Origin: Actinomycetota bacterium
GTDB lineage: Bacteria; Actinomycetota; Actinomycetes; S36-B12
DNA length: 18,569 nucleotides
Assembly (NCBI GenBank): GCA_009700485.1
Contig: WLLZ01000026.1
Location: forward strand, 1 to 18,569
Direction of reading: 5' to 3'
The first letter of the stretch is position 1. Each line of letters begins with the position of its first letter. The position numbers and the translations under genes were made by a program. Positions 1 to 6,653 of the stretch are shown piece after piece. Below the pieces are notes generated by a model. It was not told the origin of the DNA and did no database searches. It saw only the letters and a program-made list of their open reading frames with translations.

Positions 1-78
1 CAACGCACTCACACCAACGCCCGAACCCGAAAGGGCCCGCGTAAGACCGTCGCCGGAAAGAAGAAGGTCGGCAAGTAA
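1..78 (+). CDS. rpsM: 30S ribosomal protein S13, C-terminal end (partial)
   Basis: Only the last 25 codons are present, read in frame from base 1 to a TAA at 76-78. The encoded end is strongly basic and carries the RTHTNARTRKGP motif, which is the conserved C-terminal tail of S13. In this family the tail reaches towards the tRNAs bound at the A and P sites of the small subunit. The Lys-rich extension after that motif (about 11 residues) is usual in actinobacteria. It is the first gene visible of the S13-S11-S4-alpha-L17 operon; the gene start lies outside the window. Identification rests on the short tail plus the order of the following genes, and both agree. Confidence 0.93.
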   Translation, partial: QRTHTNARTRKGPRKTVAGKKKVGK

Positions 79-129
79 GCCGTCCCTTCACCCCAAAAAC
101 CACAGACGAGAATCCCAGGAGAGCGAGCA

Positions 130-537
130 ATGGCCCCGAAGTCAGGCAGCAAGGCGCCAGCCAAAAAGGTGCGGCGCAAAGAAAAGAAGAACGTGGCACA
201 CGGCCATGCTCATATCAAGAGCACCTTCAACAACACCATCGTGTCGATCACTGATCCCACGGGTGCGGTCATCGCATGGGCGAGTGCCGGCCAGGTTGGA
301 TTCAAGGGCAGCCGTAAGTCCACCCCATTCGCCGCGCAGCTCGCAGCTGAGGCCGCAGCGCGCCGGGCGATGGAGCACGGGATGCGCAAGGTCGATGTCT
401 TCGTCAAAGGTCCAGGCTCAGGCCGCGAAACGGCCATTCGCTCGCTACAGGCAACGGGCCTTGAAGTTGGCTCGATTTCCGATGTCAGTCCGGTACCCCA
501 CAACGGTTGCCGCCCATCCAAACGTCGACGCGTCTGA
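130..537 (+). CDS. rpsK: 30S ribosomal protein S11
   Basis: S11 is a structural protein of the small-subunit platform near the mRNA exit and the E site. The 135-residue product has the usual family length. It shows a Lys/Arg-rich N-terminus of about 20 residues, the HAHIKSTFNNTIVSITD block at about 26-42, and the conserved end NGCRPSKRRRV. The ATG start is supported by an AGGAG ribosome-binding site at 117-121, eight bases upstream. It lies 51 bases after the S13 stop and 40 bases before S4, which is the normal alpha-operon arrangement. No anomaly is visible. Confidence 0.98.
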   Translation: MAPKSGSKAPAKKVRRKEKKNVAHGHAHIKSTFNNTIVSITDPTGAVIAWASAGQVGFKGSRKSTPFAAQLAAEAAARRAMEHGMRKVDVFVKGPGSGRETAIRSLQATGLEVGSISDVSPVPHNGCRPSKRRRV

Positions 538-577
538 TCGCGCAGAGAAACACTGAGAGCTAGGAGAACAATTACCC

Positions 578-1204
578 ATGGCGCGATACACCGATGCGGA
601 TTGCAAGCGCTGCCGCCGCGAAAAGATGAAGCTCTTCCTCAAGGGCTCTAAGTGCGAGTCACCAAAGTGCCCATTTGAGAAGCGTCCTTACCCCCCCGGT
701 CAGCACGGTCGCGGCCGTTCAAAGGACAGCGAGTACCTGCTGCAGCTTCGGGAGAAGCAAAAGGCCACCCGTATGTATGGCGTGCTCGAGAAGCAGTTCT
801 CTAATTACTACCTAGAGGCCCAGCGCCAATCGGGCAAGACCGGTGAGAATCTCCTGCGCATTTTGGAGTCGCGCCTTGACAACGTCGTGTTCCGGGCTGG
901 GTTTGCTAAGTCACGCGACATGGCCCGCCAGTTGGTCACTCACGGCCACATGTTGGTCAATGGTCACAAGGTCAATATCCCTTCGTACCGCGTTTCGCCG
1001 AACGACATCGTTGAGGTGCGCGTGGGTTCACGCGAGATGACCCCATTTGTCATCGCTCACGCCGAAATTGGCGATCGCCCGGTGCCGGCATGGCTCGAAG
1101 TGATTCCGTCACAGATGCGCATTTTGGTGCACTCGCTGCCGGCGCGCGCAGTTATCGACACCCAGGTAAACGAACAACTGATCGTCGAGCTCTACTCCAA
1201 GTAA
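578..1204 (+). CDS. rpsD: 30S ribosomal protein S4, zinc-binding (four-cysteine) form
   Basis: S4 is a primary 16S rRNA-binding assembly protein of the small subunit and affects decoding accuracy. The 208-residue product has an N-terminal S4 domain followed by the S4 RNA-binding fold at about 98-160 (core SRLDNVVFRAGFAKSRDMAR). It ends in the usual QLIVELYSK. The N-terminus carries four cysteines at C9, C12, C26 and C31 (CxxC-x13-CxxxxC), the spacing of the zinc-binding S4 type. From memory, several actinobacteria, including M. tuberculosis, carry the cysteine-free type in this operon position. An AGGAGA site at 562-567 precedes the ATG by ten bases. In well-studied bacteria S4 also acts as autogenous repressor of the alpha operon; nothing here proves that. 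Confidence 0.98.
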   Translation: MARYTDADCKRCRREKMKLFLKGSKCESPKCPFEKRPYPPGQHGRGRSKDSEYLLQLREKQKATRMYGVLEKQFSNYYLEAQRQSGKTGENLLRILESRLDNVVFRAGFAKSRDMARQLVTHGHMLVNGHKVNIPSYRVSPNDIVEVRVGSREMTPFVIAHAEIGDRPVPAWLEVIPSQMRILVHSLPARAVIDTQVNEQLIVELYSK

Positions 1205-1207
1205 TTC

Positions 1208-1233
1208 GAGTTCGAGCCACCCGGCTCGAACTC
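1208..1233 (+). terminator. Perfect 11-bp hairpin between rpsD and rpoA
   Basis: The bases GAGTTCGAGCC (1208-1218) and GGCTCGAACTC (1223-1233) are perfect inverted copies around the 4-base loop ACCC. The hairpin starts four bases after the S4 stop codon and lies 54 bases before the rpoA start. No T-run follows, so it is not a classical intrinsic terminator. It could be a partial terminator or attenuator, an mRNA-processing or stability element that sets the ratio of S4 to alpha subunit, or a U-less actinobacterial terminator. Confidence 0.5.
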
Positions 1234-1255
1234 ACACGGCAACATCGCGATGTCA

Positions 1256-1261
1256 TATAAC
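1256..1261 (+). promoter_or_regulatory. Possible -10 element upstream of rpoA
   Basis: TATAAC matches the TATAAT consensus at five of six bases and lies 25 bases upstream of the rpoA GTG start, just after the rpsD-rpoA hairpin. No good TTGACA-like element is visible 16-18 bases further upstream, so this is weak evidence for a separate rpoA promoter. Confidence 0.25.
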
Positions 1262-1286
1262 GGTCGTCGCGGGAAGGAAGTACCTC

Positions 1287-2381
1287 GTGCTTATTAGTCA
1301 GCGACCAATACTTACCGAAGAGCCAATCAGCGAGTTCCGCTCGCGTTTTGTACTTGAGCCACTGGAGCCAGGATTCGGCTATACCTTGGGTAACTCACTT
1401 CGCCGCACCCTGTTGTCTTCGATACCGGGTGCCGCTGTTACAAGTCTGCGAATCGATGGTGTCCTTCATGAGTTCACCACGATTCCCGGGGTCAAGGAAG
1501 ATGTGACCGAGGTGATCTTGAATATCAAGCAACTGGTGGTTTCAAGTGAGCATGATGAGCCCGTAGTTATGTACCTACGCAAGCAAGGCCCCGGTGATGT
1601 GACAGCGGCTGATATACAGCCACCCGCGGGCGTTGAAGTGCATAACCCTAACCTGCATATTGCAACCTTAAATGGCAAGGGCAAGCTTGAGATCGAGCTC
1701 GTCGTAGAGCGTGGCCGCGGCTATGTCTCGGCAACTTTGAATAAGCAGGCAGGTCAAGAGATCGGCCGGATCCCGGTTGACTCGATCTACTCACCGGTGC
1801 TCAAGGTCACCTACAAGATTGAGGCCACCCGCGTTGAGCAGCGCACCGACTTCGACAAGCTGGTCATTGACGTTGAGACAAAGCAGTCAATGCGCCCACG
1901 CGATGCGATTGCGTCAGCGGGTAAGACTCTGGTCGAGCTGTTCGGCTTGGCGCGCGAGCTCAACCTCGAGGCTGAAGGAATTGACATCGGCCCATCGCCG
2001 ACCGACTCGTTCGTCGCTGAGCAGTTGTCCACGCCGATCGAGCAACTTGACATGACGGTTCGTTCATACAACTGCCTAAAGCGTGAGGGCATCCACACGG
2101 TTGGTGAACTAATCACCCGTAGCGAGGCCGATCTACTTGACATTCGCAACTTCGGCACCAAGTCAATTGACGAAGTCAAGGTCAAGCTCACCAGCCTAGG
2201 CCTAGGGCTTAAAGACAGCCCGCCCGGATTTGATCCAGGTGCCGCCGTCTACTACGAAGATGATGATTACGACGATGAGGATTTCGAGCCTTTGGCGGTA
2301 GCCGAAGTCGCTCAACCAGTTTTCGTTGTTGAAGAAATCGTCGAGGATGACTCGGCCTTTGCCGAGGATGAGCAACTTTAA
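1287..2381 (+). CDS. rpoA: DNA-directed RNA polymerase subunit alpha
   Basis: The alpha subunit dimerises to nucleate RNA polymerase assembly and, through its C-terminal domain, contacts promoter UP elements and activators. The 364-residue product has the N-terminal dimerisation domain at about 1-235; the block GYTLGNSLRRTLLSSIPG at about 31-48 is diagnostic. The C-terminal domain at about 255-315 has the helix-hairpin-helix region around NFGTKSIDEVK. After it comes an acidic tail of roughly 45 residues rich in Asp, Glu and Tyr, ending EDEQL. This makes the protein longer than the E. coli form (329 residues); long acidic tails are common in actinobacteria. The start is GTG, supported by AAGGAAG at 1274-1280. 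Confidence 0.98.
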   Translation: MLISQRPILTEEPISEFRSRFVLEPLEPGFGYTLGNSLRRTLLSSIPGAAVTSLRIDGVLHEFTTIPGVKEDVTEVILNIKQLVVSSEHDEPVVMYLRKQGPGDVTAADIQPPAGVEVHNPNLHIATLNGKGKLEIELVVERGRGYVSATLNKQAGQEIGRIPVDSIYSPVLKVTYKIEATRVEQRTDFDKLVIDVETKQSMRPRDAIASAGKTLVELFGLARELNLEAEGIDIGPSPTDSFVAEQLSTPIEQLDMTVRSYNCLKREGIHTVGELITRSEADLLDIRNFGTKSIDEVKVKLTSLGLGLKDSPPGFDPGAAVYYEDDDYDDEDFEPLAVAEVAQPVFVVEEIVEDDSAFAEDEQL

Positions 2382-2423
2382 TCCAGCTGTAACCACTGAA
2401 CGAATTTCGACAGGAGAAACACA

Positions 2424-2948
2424 ATGCCTACGCCAACTAAGGGTCCTCGTCTGGGCGGGAGCCCGGCCCACCAGCGGTTAATGCTGGCCAACTTGGCAAC
2501 CGCGTTGTTTGAGCACGGCAAGATCACGACGACGGAAGCCAAGGCCAAGAGCCTGCGCCCCCTCGCCGAGCGCTTAATCACTTTCGCCAAGCGTGGAGAT
2601 CTTCATGCTCGGCGCCGGGTGCTGACGGTGGTCCGCGATAAGTCAGTCGTGCATACCCTTTTCACCGAAATTGGACCGAGTTTCGCAACTCGTACGGGTG
2701 GCTACACCCGAATCACCAAGATTGGACCCCGCAAGGGCGATAACGCTCCTATGGCCGTCATCGAATTGGTTGAGCCGTTGACCGAGCAAGTTATTGCCGA
2801 GGCAACAGCTGCGGCCAAGCGCGCCGCCAAGACGGTGACCCCGGCTGTAGCTGTTGAGCCGGTTGTACCTGTTGAAGTTGCTGATGTAGAGGTGACCCCG
2901 GTCGCCGAAGAAATTGACGCCGCCGAAGCAGCCTCAGAAAAGTCCTGA
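2424..2948 (+). CDS. rplQ: 50S ribosomal protein L17
   Basis: L17 is a large-subunit protein near the peptide exit tunnel. The conserved core occupies about residues 1-118 of 174. It opens MPTPTKGPRLGGSPAHQR and includes the basic TTTEAKAKSLRPLAERLIT block. The remaining 55 or so residues are a low-complexity tail rich in Ala, Val, Glu and Pro, a common actinobacterial extension. AGGAGA at 2412-2417 is placed correctly for the ATG. This is the last gene before a strong hairpin and is therefore the likely end of the alpha operon. Confidence 0.98.
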   Translation: MPTPTKGPRLGGSPAHQRLMLANLATALFEHGKITTTEAKAKSLRPLAERLITFAKRGDLHARRRVLTVVRDKSVVHTLFTEIGPSFATRTGGYTRITKIGPRKGDNAPMAVIELVEPLTEQVIAEATAAAKRAAKTVTPAVAVEPVVPVEVADVEVTPVAEEIDAAEAASEKS

Positions 2949-2966
2949 CCGAACATCATGCTTTGC

Positions 2967-3010
2967 AGCAGCCCGCCGCCGGATCATCCGGTAGCGGGCT
3001 GTTTCATCTT
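2967..3010 (+). terminator. Rho-independent terminator after rplQ
   Basis: CAGCCCGC (2969-2976) pairs with GCGGGCTG (2994-3001), extended by a G-T and an A-T pair. After a 2-base internal bulge on each side, CCGGA (2979-2983) pairs with TCCGG (2987-2991) around a TCA loop. The 3' side runs into GTTTCATCTT, a broken T-rich stretch. Position (18 bases after the L17 stop) and structure fit an intrinsic terminator for the alpha operon. Confidence 0.8.
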
Positions 3011-3016
3011 GACCCG

Positions 3017-3814
3017 ATGAGTCGATTCCGGCTGGACATCGCCTACGACGGTCGGGAATTTGCCGGCTGGGCGCGGCAACGCGAACTGCGCACGGTGCAA
3101 GGTGTTCTTGAGCAAATTCTCGCGAACTTAGTTGGCGCTGAGGTTGAGATCACGTGCGCGGGGCGCACCGACGCGGGTGTGCATGCTCGTGGCCAGGTAG
3201 CACACATTGATGTCACGAATTGGCCAACCGACTTAGACACCTGGCGGCTCAATCGGGCACTACCCGATGACATCAGAGTACTAGCCATATGCGCCGTCCC
3301 GAATGAGTTTGACGCTCGGTTCTCGGCCCTGTGGCGCAGGTACACTTACCGAGTTTCGGATAGCCCGATCGGCCCTGCCCCACTTGATCGCGGACAGGTG
3401 CTGCAATGGGGTAAGTCGCTAGACCTTGAACTAATGAATTCAGCATCTAGGCCACTACTCGGCGAGCACGACTTCACCGCCTATTGCAAGATGCGTGAAG
3501 GAGCATCGGCGGTTCGGGAGTTGCTTGATCTGCATTCTCAAAGAGTTGGTAGTGACATTGTGATCACAGTTACCGCAGATGCCTTTTGTCATTCGATGGT
3601 GCGTAGTTTGATCGGTGCGCTCTTGCCGGTTGGTGATGGACGCAAGCCGGTCACTTGGCCTTTTGAGATGCTCACTTCAGGTATTCGGGGGGCCACCGTG
3701 ATGCCGCCATTCCCGTTAGTACTCGAGGAAGTCGGTTATCCGCCTGATGGTCAACTACTGGATCGGCAATTACAAACGAAGCAACGCCGAACATTAAGTG
3801 AGCCAGAGGCTTGA
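3017..3814 (+). CDS. truA: tRNA pseudouridine synthase A
   Basis: TruA converts uridines 38-40 in the anticodon arm of tRNAs to pseudouridine. The 265-residue product shows the family opening FRLDIAYDGREFAGWARQ and the catalytic motif CAGRTDAGVHARGQ with the nucleophilic Asp52. The later conserved block DAFCHSMVRSLIGALLPVGDG lies in the C-terminal half. The ATG at 3017 was chosen because homologues begin within a few residues of it. The frame stays open to a TTG at 2963, but that extension would translate the terminator hairpin. No clear ribosome-binding site precedes the ATG, so leaderless translation or coupling to residual readthrough is possible. The stop overlaps the next gene by four bases (TTGA). 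Confidence 0.95.
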   Translation: MSRFRLDIAYDGREFAGWARQRELRTVQGVLEQILANLVGAEVEITCAGRTDAGVHARGQVAHIDVTNWPTDLDTWRLNRALPDDIRVLAICAVPNEFDARFSALWRRYTYRVSDSPIGPAPLDRGQVLQWGKSLDLELMNSASRPLLGEHDFTAYCKMREGASAVRELLDLHSQRVGSDIVITVTADAFCHSMVRSLIGALLPVGDGRKPVTWPFEMLTSGIRGATVMPPFPLVLEEVGYPPDGQLLDRQLQTKQRRTLSEPEA

Positions 3815-5472
3815 GTCACATTGATGTTCAGCACGTAAGTTACAGCCTCCCCGATGGCCGGGTACTTCTAGACGACATCACATTTCGCATCCCAGACGGT
3901 GCGGTAGCTGCACTAGTTGGCCCAAACGGAGCCGGCAAGACCACTCTACTTCGCATGATTGCCGCAGACATCGCACCGGACTCCGGCGCGATTGTGCACA
4001 GCGGCCGGCTCGCGGTGATGAGGCAATTCATCGGGCAGATGCACGAAGGCACGGTCCGTGATTTATTGCTTACGGTGAGTCCTACGCTGCTGCGCAATGC
4101 GGCGGCCGATCTTGACGCCGCTGAACTGCGCCTGATGGAAACCGATGACGAACCTTCACAAATGTCTTATGCGGGGGCCATTGCAGATTTTGGCGATGCA
4201 GGTGGCTATGAAGCCGAAGTGACTTGGGATGTGGTGTCGATGGCCGCGATGGGGGAGAATTTCGAAACTGTTCGCAATCGCCGCGTGAGCACCCTTTCGG
4301 GTGGTGAGCAAAAGCGGATAGTGCTCGAGTACTTATTTCGCGGAGTCGAGGAGGTGCTGTTACTCGATGAGCCGGATAACTACCTAGATGTGCCGGGTAA
4401 AATCTGGCTTGAGCACCAACTCAAAACGACGGCGAAAACAGTGCTCTTAATCTCACATGATCGTGAATTACTAAATCAAGCAGCAACCCATGTTGTCAGT
4501 GTCGAGTTGGGTGCCGCCGGCAATAGCGTCTGGGTGCACGGGGGCAATTTCGATTCATTCCATGAGGCGCGTCGTGAGCGCTTCTCGCGCTTGGAAGAGC
4601 TGCGACGCAGGTGGGACGAAGAACTTATAAAACTACGTGCCTTGGTTTTGACTCTGCGTGAAAAAGCGAAGTTCAACGATGGCCTGGCCTCGCGGTATCA
4701 AGCCGCGGTCACTCGGCTGAAAAAGTTCGAGGAGGCTGGGCCACCACTTGAGGTGCCACGTGAGCAGAACGTAAACATGCGTCTACACGGTGGTCGCACG
4801 GCAAAACGCGCGGTCGTTGCCGAGCACCTTGAGCTAACGGGGCTCACCGAAGCATTTGATTTGGAGATTTGGTTCGGTGAGCGATTAGCGGTTCTTGGCG
4901 CTAACGGCTCCGGTAAGTCCCATCTACTTCGGCTCCTTGCCCGCGGCGGGTCAGACCCAGACATCGAACATCAACCGGTGGGTGAGGTAGCGATACCCGA
5001 AGTTGCGCATAGTGGCTCGGTGCGTTTAGGTTCGCGGGTGCGGCCGGGGTGGTTCGCCCAGACCCATGTGCGACCTGATCTAGCGGGGCGAACCCTGCTT
5101 GAAGTTCTTCATCGCGGGGATGGGCGGCGGGTAGGGCTGCCCCGGGAATTGGCGGCTCGGGCCTTGGACCGCTATGAGTTGGCCGCGGCCGGGGAGCAAG
5201 TTTTCGATACTTTGTCCGGGGGTCAGCAGGCGCGCTTCCAGATCCTGCTCCTAGAGCTCTCTGGGGCGACAATGCTGCTACTTGATGAGCCCACAGACAA
5301 CTTGGACCTAGCCAGCGCCGAGGCCCTAGAGATCGGCCTAAACGCCTTTGACGGAAGTGTGGTGGCCGTGACCCACGACCGCTGGTTTGCCCGCAATTTC
5401 GATAGATTCTTGATCTTTGGCAGGGACGGCTCGGTGGCAGTGTCCGATGAACCAGTTTGGTCCGGCTGGTGA
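3811..5472 (+). CDS. ABC-F family ATPase (two fused nucleotide-binding domains, no membrane domain)
   Basis: The 553-residue protein has two ABC ATPase domains and no membrane segment, the architecture of ABC-F proteins, which act on ribosomes rather than transport. Domain 1 has Walker A GPNGAGKTT (37-45), signature LSGGEQKR (from 162) and Walker B with D186-E187. Domain 2 has Walker A GANGSGKS (363-370), signature LSGGQQAR (from 468) and D492-E493. A charged, probably coiled-coil linker lies at about 245-300, as in the P-site tRNA interaction motif of the family. After the Walker B glutamates the sequences read DEPDNYLD and DEPTDNLD instead of the usual DEPTNHLD. The TTG start overlaps the truA stop, implying translational coupling. 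The precise role (translation factor or antibiotic protection) cannot be told from sequence alone. Confidence 0.9.
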   Translation: MSHIDVQHVSYSLPDGRVLLDDITFRIPDGAVAALVGPNGAGKTTLLRMIAADIAPDSGAIVHSGRLAVMRQFIGQMHEGTVRDLLLTVSPTLLRNAAADLDAAELRLMETDDEPSQMSYAGAIADFGDAGGYEAEVTWDVVSMAAMGENFETVRNRRVSTLSGGEQKRIVLEYLFRGVEEVLLLDEPDNYLDVPGKIWLEHQLKTTAKTVLLISHDRELLNQAATHVVSVELGAAGNSVWVHGGNFDSFHEARRERFSRLEELRRRWDEELIKLRALVLTLREKAKFNDGLASRYQAAVTRLKKFEEAGPPLEVPREQNVNMRLHGGRTAKRAVVAEHLELTGLTEAFDLEIWFGERLAVLGANGSGKSHLLRLLARGGSDPDIEHQPVGEVAIPEVAHSGSVRLGSRVRPGWFAQTHVRPDLAGRTLLEVLHRGDGRRVGLPRELAARALDRYELAAAGEQVFDTLSGGQQARFQILLLELSGATMLLLDEPTDNLDLASAEALEIGLNAFDGSVVAVTHDRWFARNFDRFLIFGRDGSVAVSDEPVWSGW

Positions 5473-5663
5473 AGATTACCGGGGATTAACCGGGTAGGTA
5501 CACCCGATTTGGTGGGCGCCTGCTTACGTGGGTACCCTTGGGGGTCGCACTTCGAGTTCGGTTCCGGGGCTCGGTCCCGGGGTCCGGCTTCGGCCGGCCG
5601 CAACTGCACTGAAAATGCACAAAAAACTGTAGTCCCAACGAGCAAATGTAAAGGTGGCGTCCC
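5473..5663 (+). promoter_or_regulatory. Leader region of the rplM-rpsI operon with two hairpins
   Basis: This 191-base non-coding stretch separates the ABC-F gene from rplM. CGGGT (5491-5495) pairs with ACCCG (5502-5506) and is followed by ATTT, a weak candidate terminator for the upstream gene. CCGGC (5584-5588) pairs with GCCGG (5593-5597) around a TTCG loop, which in RNA is the very stable C(UUCG)G tetraloop. The last 60 bases turn A-rich, and AAAGGTGG (5650-5657) is the ribosome-binding site of rplM. A promoter must lie here or just upstream, but no convincing -35/-10 pair is visible. No known riboswitch class was recognised. Confidence 0.45.
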
Positions 5664-6107
5664 GTGCGCACGTACAGCCCCAAGTCTGGTGAGATCAACC
5701 GCACCTGGCACGTTATTGACGCAACCGACATCGTGCTCGGCCGCCTCGCCTCCCAAGCTGCGACATTGCTAAGAGGTAAGCACAAGACCACATTCGCGCC
5801 ACATGTTGATACCGGTGATTTCGTCATCATCATCAACGCTGAGAAAGTTGCGCTGACCGGTTCAAAGAAGCAGCAGAAGATGGACTACCGCCATTCGGGT
5901 TTCCCGGGCGGCCTGCGCGCAACCAACTACGCCGAACTTTTGGAGACCAATCCGCGCCGCGTGCTCGAAAAGGCCGTCAAGGGGATGCTCCCGCACAACA
6001 AGCTCGGCCGTCAGCAGATCAAGAAGCTGAAGGTGTACTCCGGGTCTGAGCACCCACACACGGCCCAGCAACCGCTGCCGTTCACGATTTCCCAGGTCGC
6101 TCAGTAA
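5664..6107 (+). CDS. rplM: 50S ribosomal protein L13
   Basis: L13 is an early-assembly large-subunit protein. The 147-residue product begins MRTYSPKSGEINRTWHVIDA and contains the conserved segments LGRLASQAATLLRGKHK and VKGMLPHNKLGRQQIKKLKVY, all diagnostic. The start is GTG, preceded by AAAGGTGG with six bases of spacing; the short overlapping frames upstream are not genes. It is followed after 35 bases by S9, the standard L13-S9 pair. Confidence 0.98.
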   Translation: MRTYSPKSGEINRTWHVIDATDIVLGRLASQAATLLRGKHKTTFAPHVDTGDFVIIINAEKVALTGSKKQQKMDYRHSGFPGGLRATNYAELLETNPRRVLEKAVKGMLPHNKLGRQQIKKLKVYSGSEHPHTAQQPLPFTISQVAQ

Positions 6108-6142
6108 TTTCCGGCCGAGCCAACACGAAAGGATCCGCGGCA

Positions 6143-6649
6143 GTGTCCGAGGCCATGATTGAAGATGTAGACGTCGATATTGACTTAGTTGAAAATGCTC
6201 CATCGGAGTACACCTCCGAAACTCCCGTTAACCGCGCGGTCGCCGCACGCGACATCGTGGTCGCACCAGGGGCTGCTATCGGTCGCCGCAAGGAAGCCGT
6301 TGCCCGCGTGCGCATGGTTCCTGGTACCGGCAAGTGGACCATCAATGGTCGCGCCCTTGACGAGTACTTCCCGAATAAGGTGCACCAACAACTCGTCAAT
6401 GACCCGTTCGTGACACTAGGAGCCGAAGGCAAGTTCGATGTCATCGCCCGGATAAACGGTGGCGGGGTGTCCGGTCAGGCGGGTGCACTGCGCCTTGGCG
6501 TCGCTCGCGCCCTCAACGGCATCGACACCGAAGGCAATCGTGCGAGCCTGAAGAAGGCCGGCTTCTTGACCCGCGACCCACGTATCAAGGAGCGCAAGAA
6601 GTACGGCCTGAAGAAGGCCCGTAAGGCTCCCCAGTACAGCAAGCGCTAA
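6143..6649 (+). CDS. rpsI: 30S ribosomal protein S9
   Basis: S9 binds the small-subunit head; its C-terminal Ser-Lys-Arg tail touches the P-site tRNA. The 168-residue product has an acidic N-terminal extension of about 45 residues (rich in Asp, Glu and Val). The conserved fold follows from GRRKEAVARVRMVPG, with the INGGGVSGQAGALRLG block and the terminal KAPQYSKR. The extension is common among actinobacteria. The start is GTG with AAAGGA (6128-6133) nine bases upstream. The stop is only four bases from the glmM start, so S9 and GlmM are very likely co-transcribed and coupled. Confidence 0.97.
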   Translation: MSEAMIEDVDVDIDLVENAPSEYTSETPVNRAVAARDIVVAPGAAIGRRKEAVARVRMVPGTGKWTINGRALDEYFPNKVHQQLVNDPFVTLGAEGKFDVIARINGGGVSGQAGALRLGVARALNGIDTEGNRASLKKAGFLTRDPRIKERKKYGLKKARKAPQYSKR

Positions 6650-6653
6650 CCCA

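Noticed and set aside
2200..2381. Acidic tail of RpoA as an unusual fusion
   Set aside because: It is a low-complexity acidic C-terminal extension of the kind often seen in actinobacterial alpha subunits, not a recognised domain.
2963..3016. Upstream TTG start for truA adding 18 residues
   Set aside because: The extension would translate the terminator hairpin and is absent from the known TruA N-terminus; ATG 3017 fits the family.
5223..5756. 177-codon open frame on the minus strand across the end of the ABC-F gene and the rplM leader
   Set aside because: It is antisense to conserved coding sequence, has no recognisable family, and reflects the GC-biased codon positions of the plus-strand gene.
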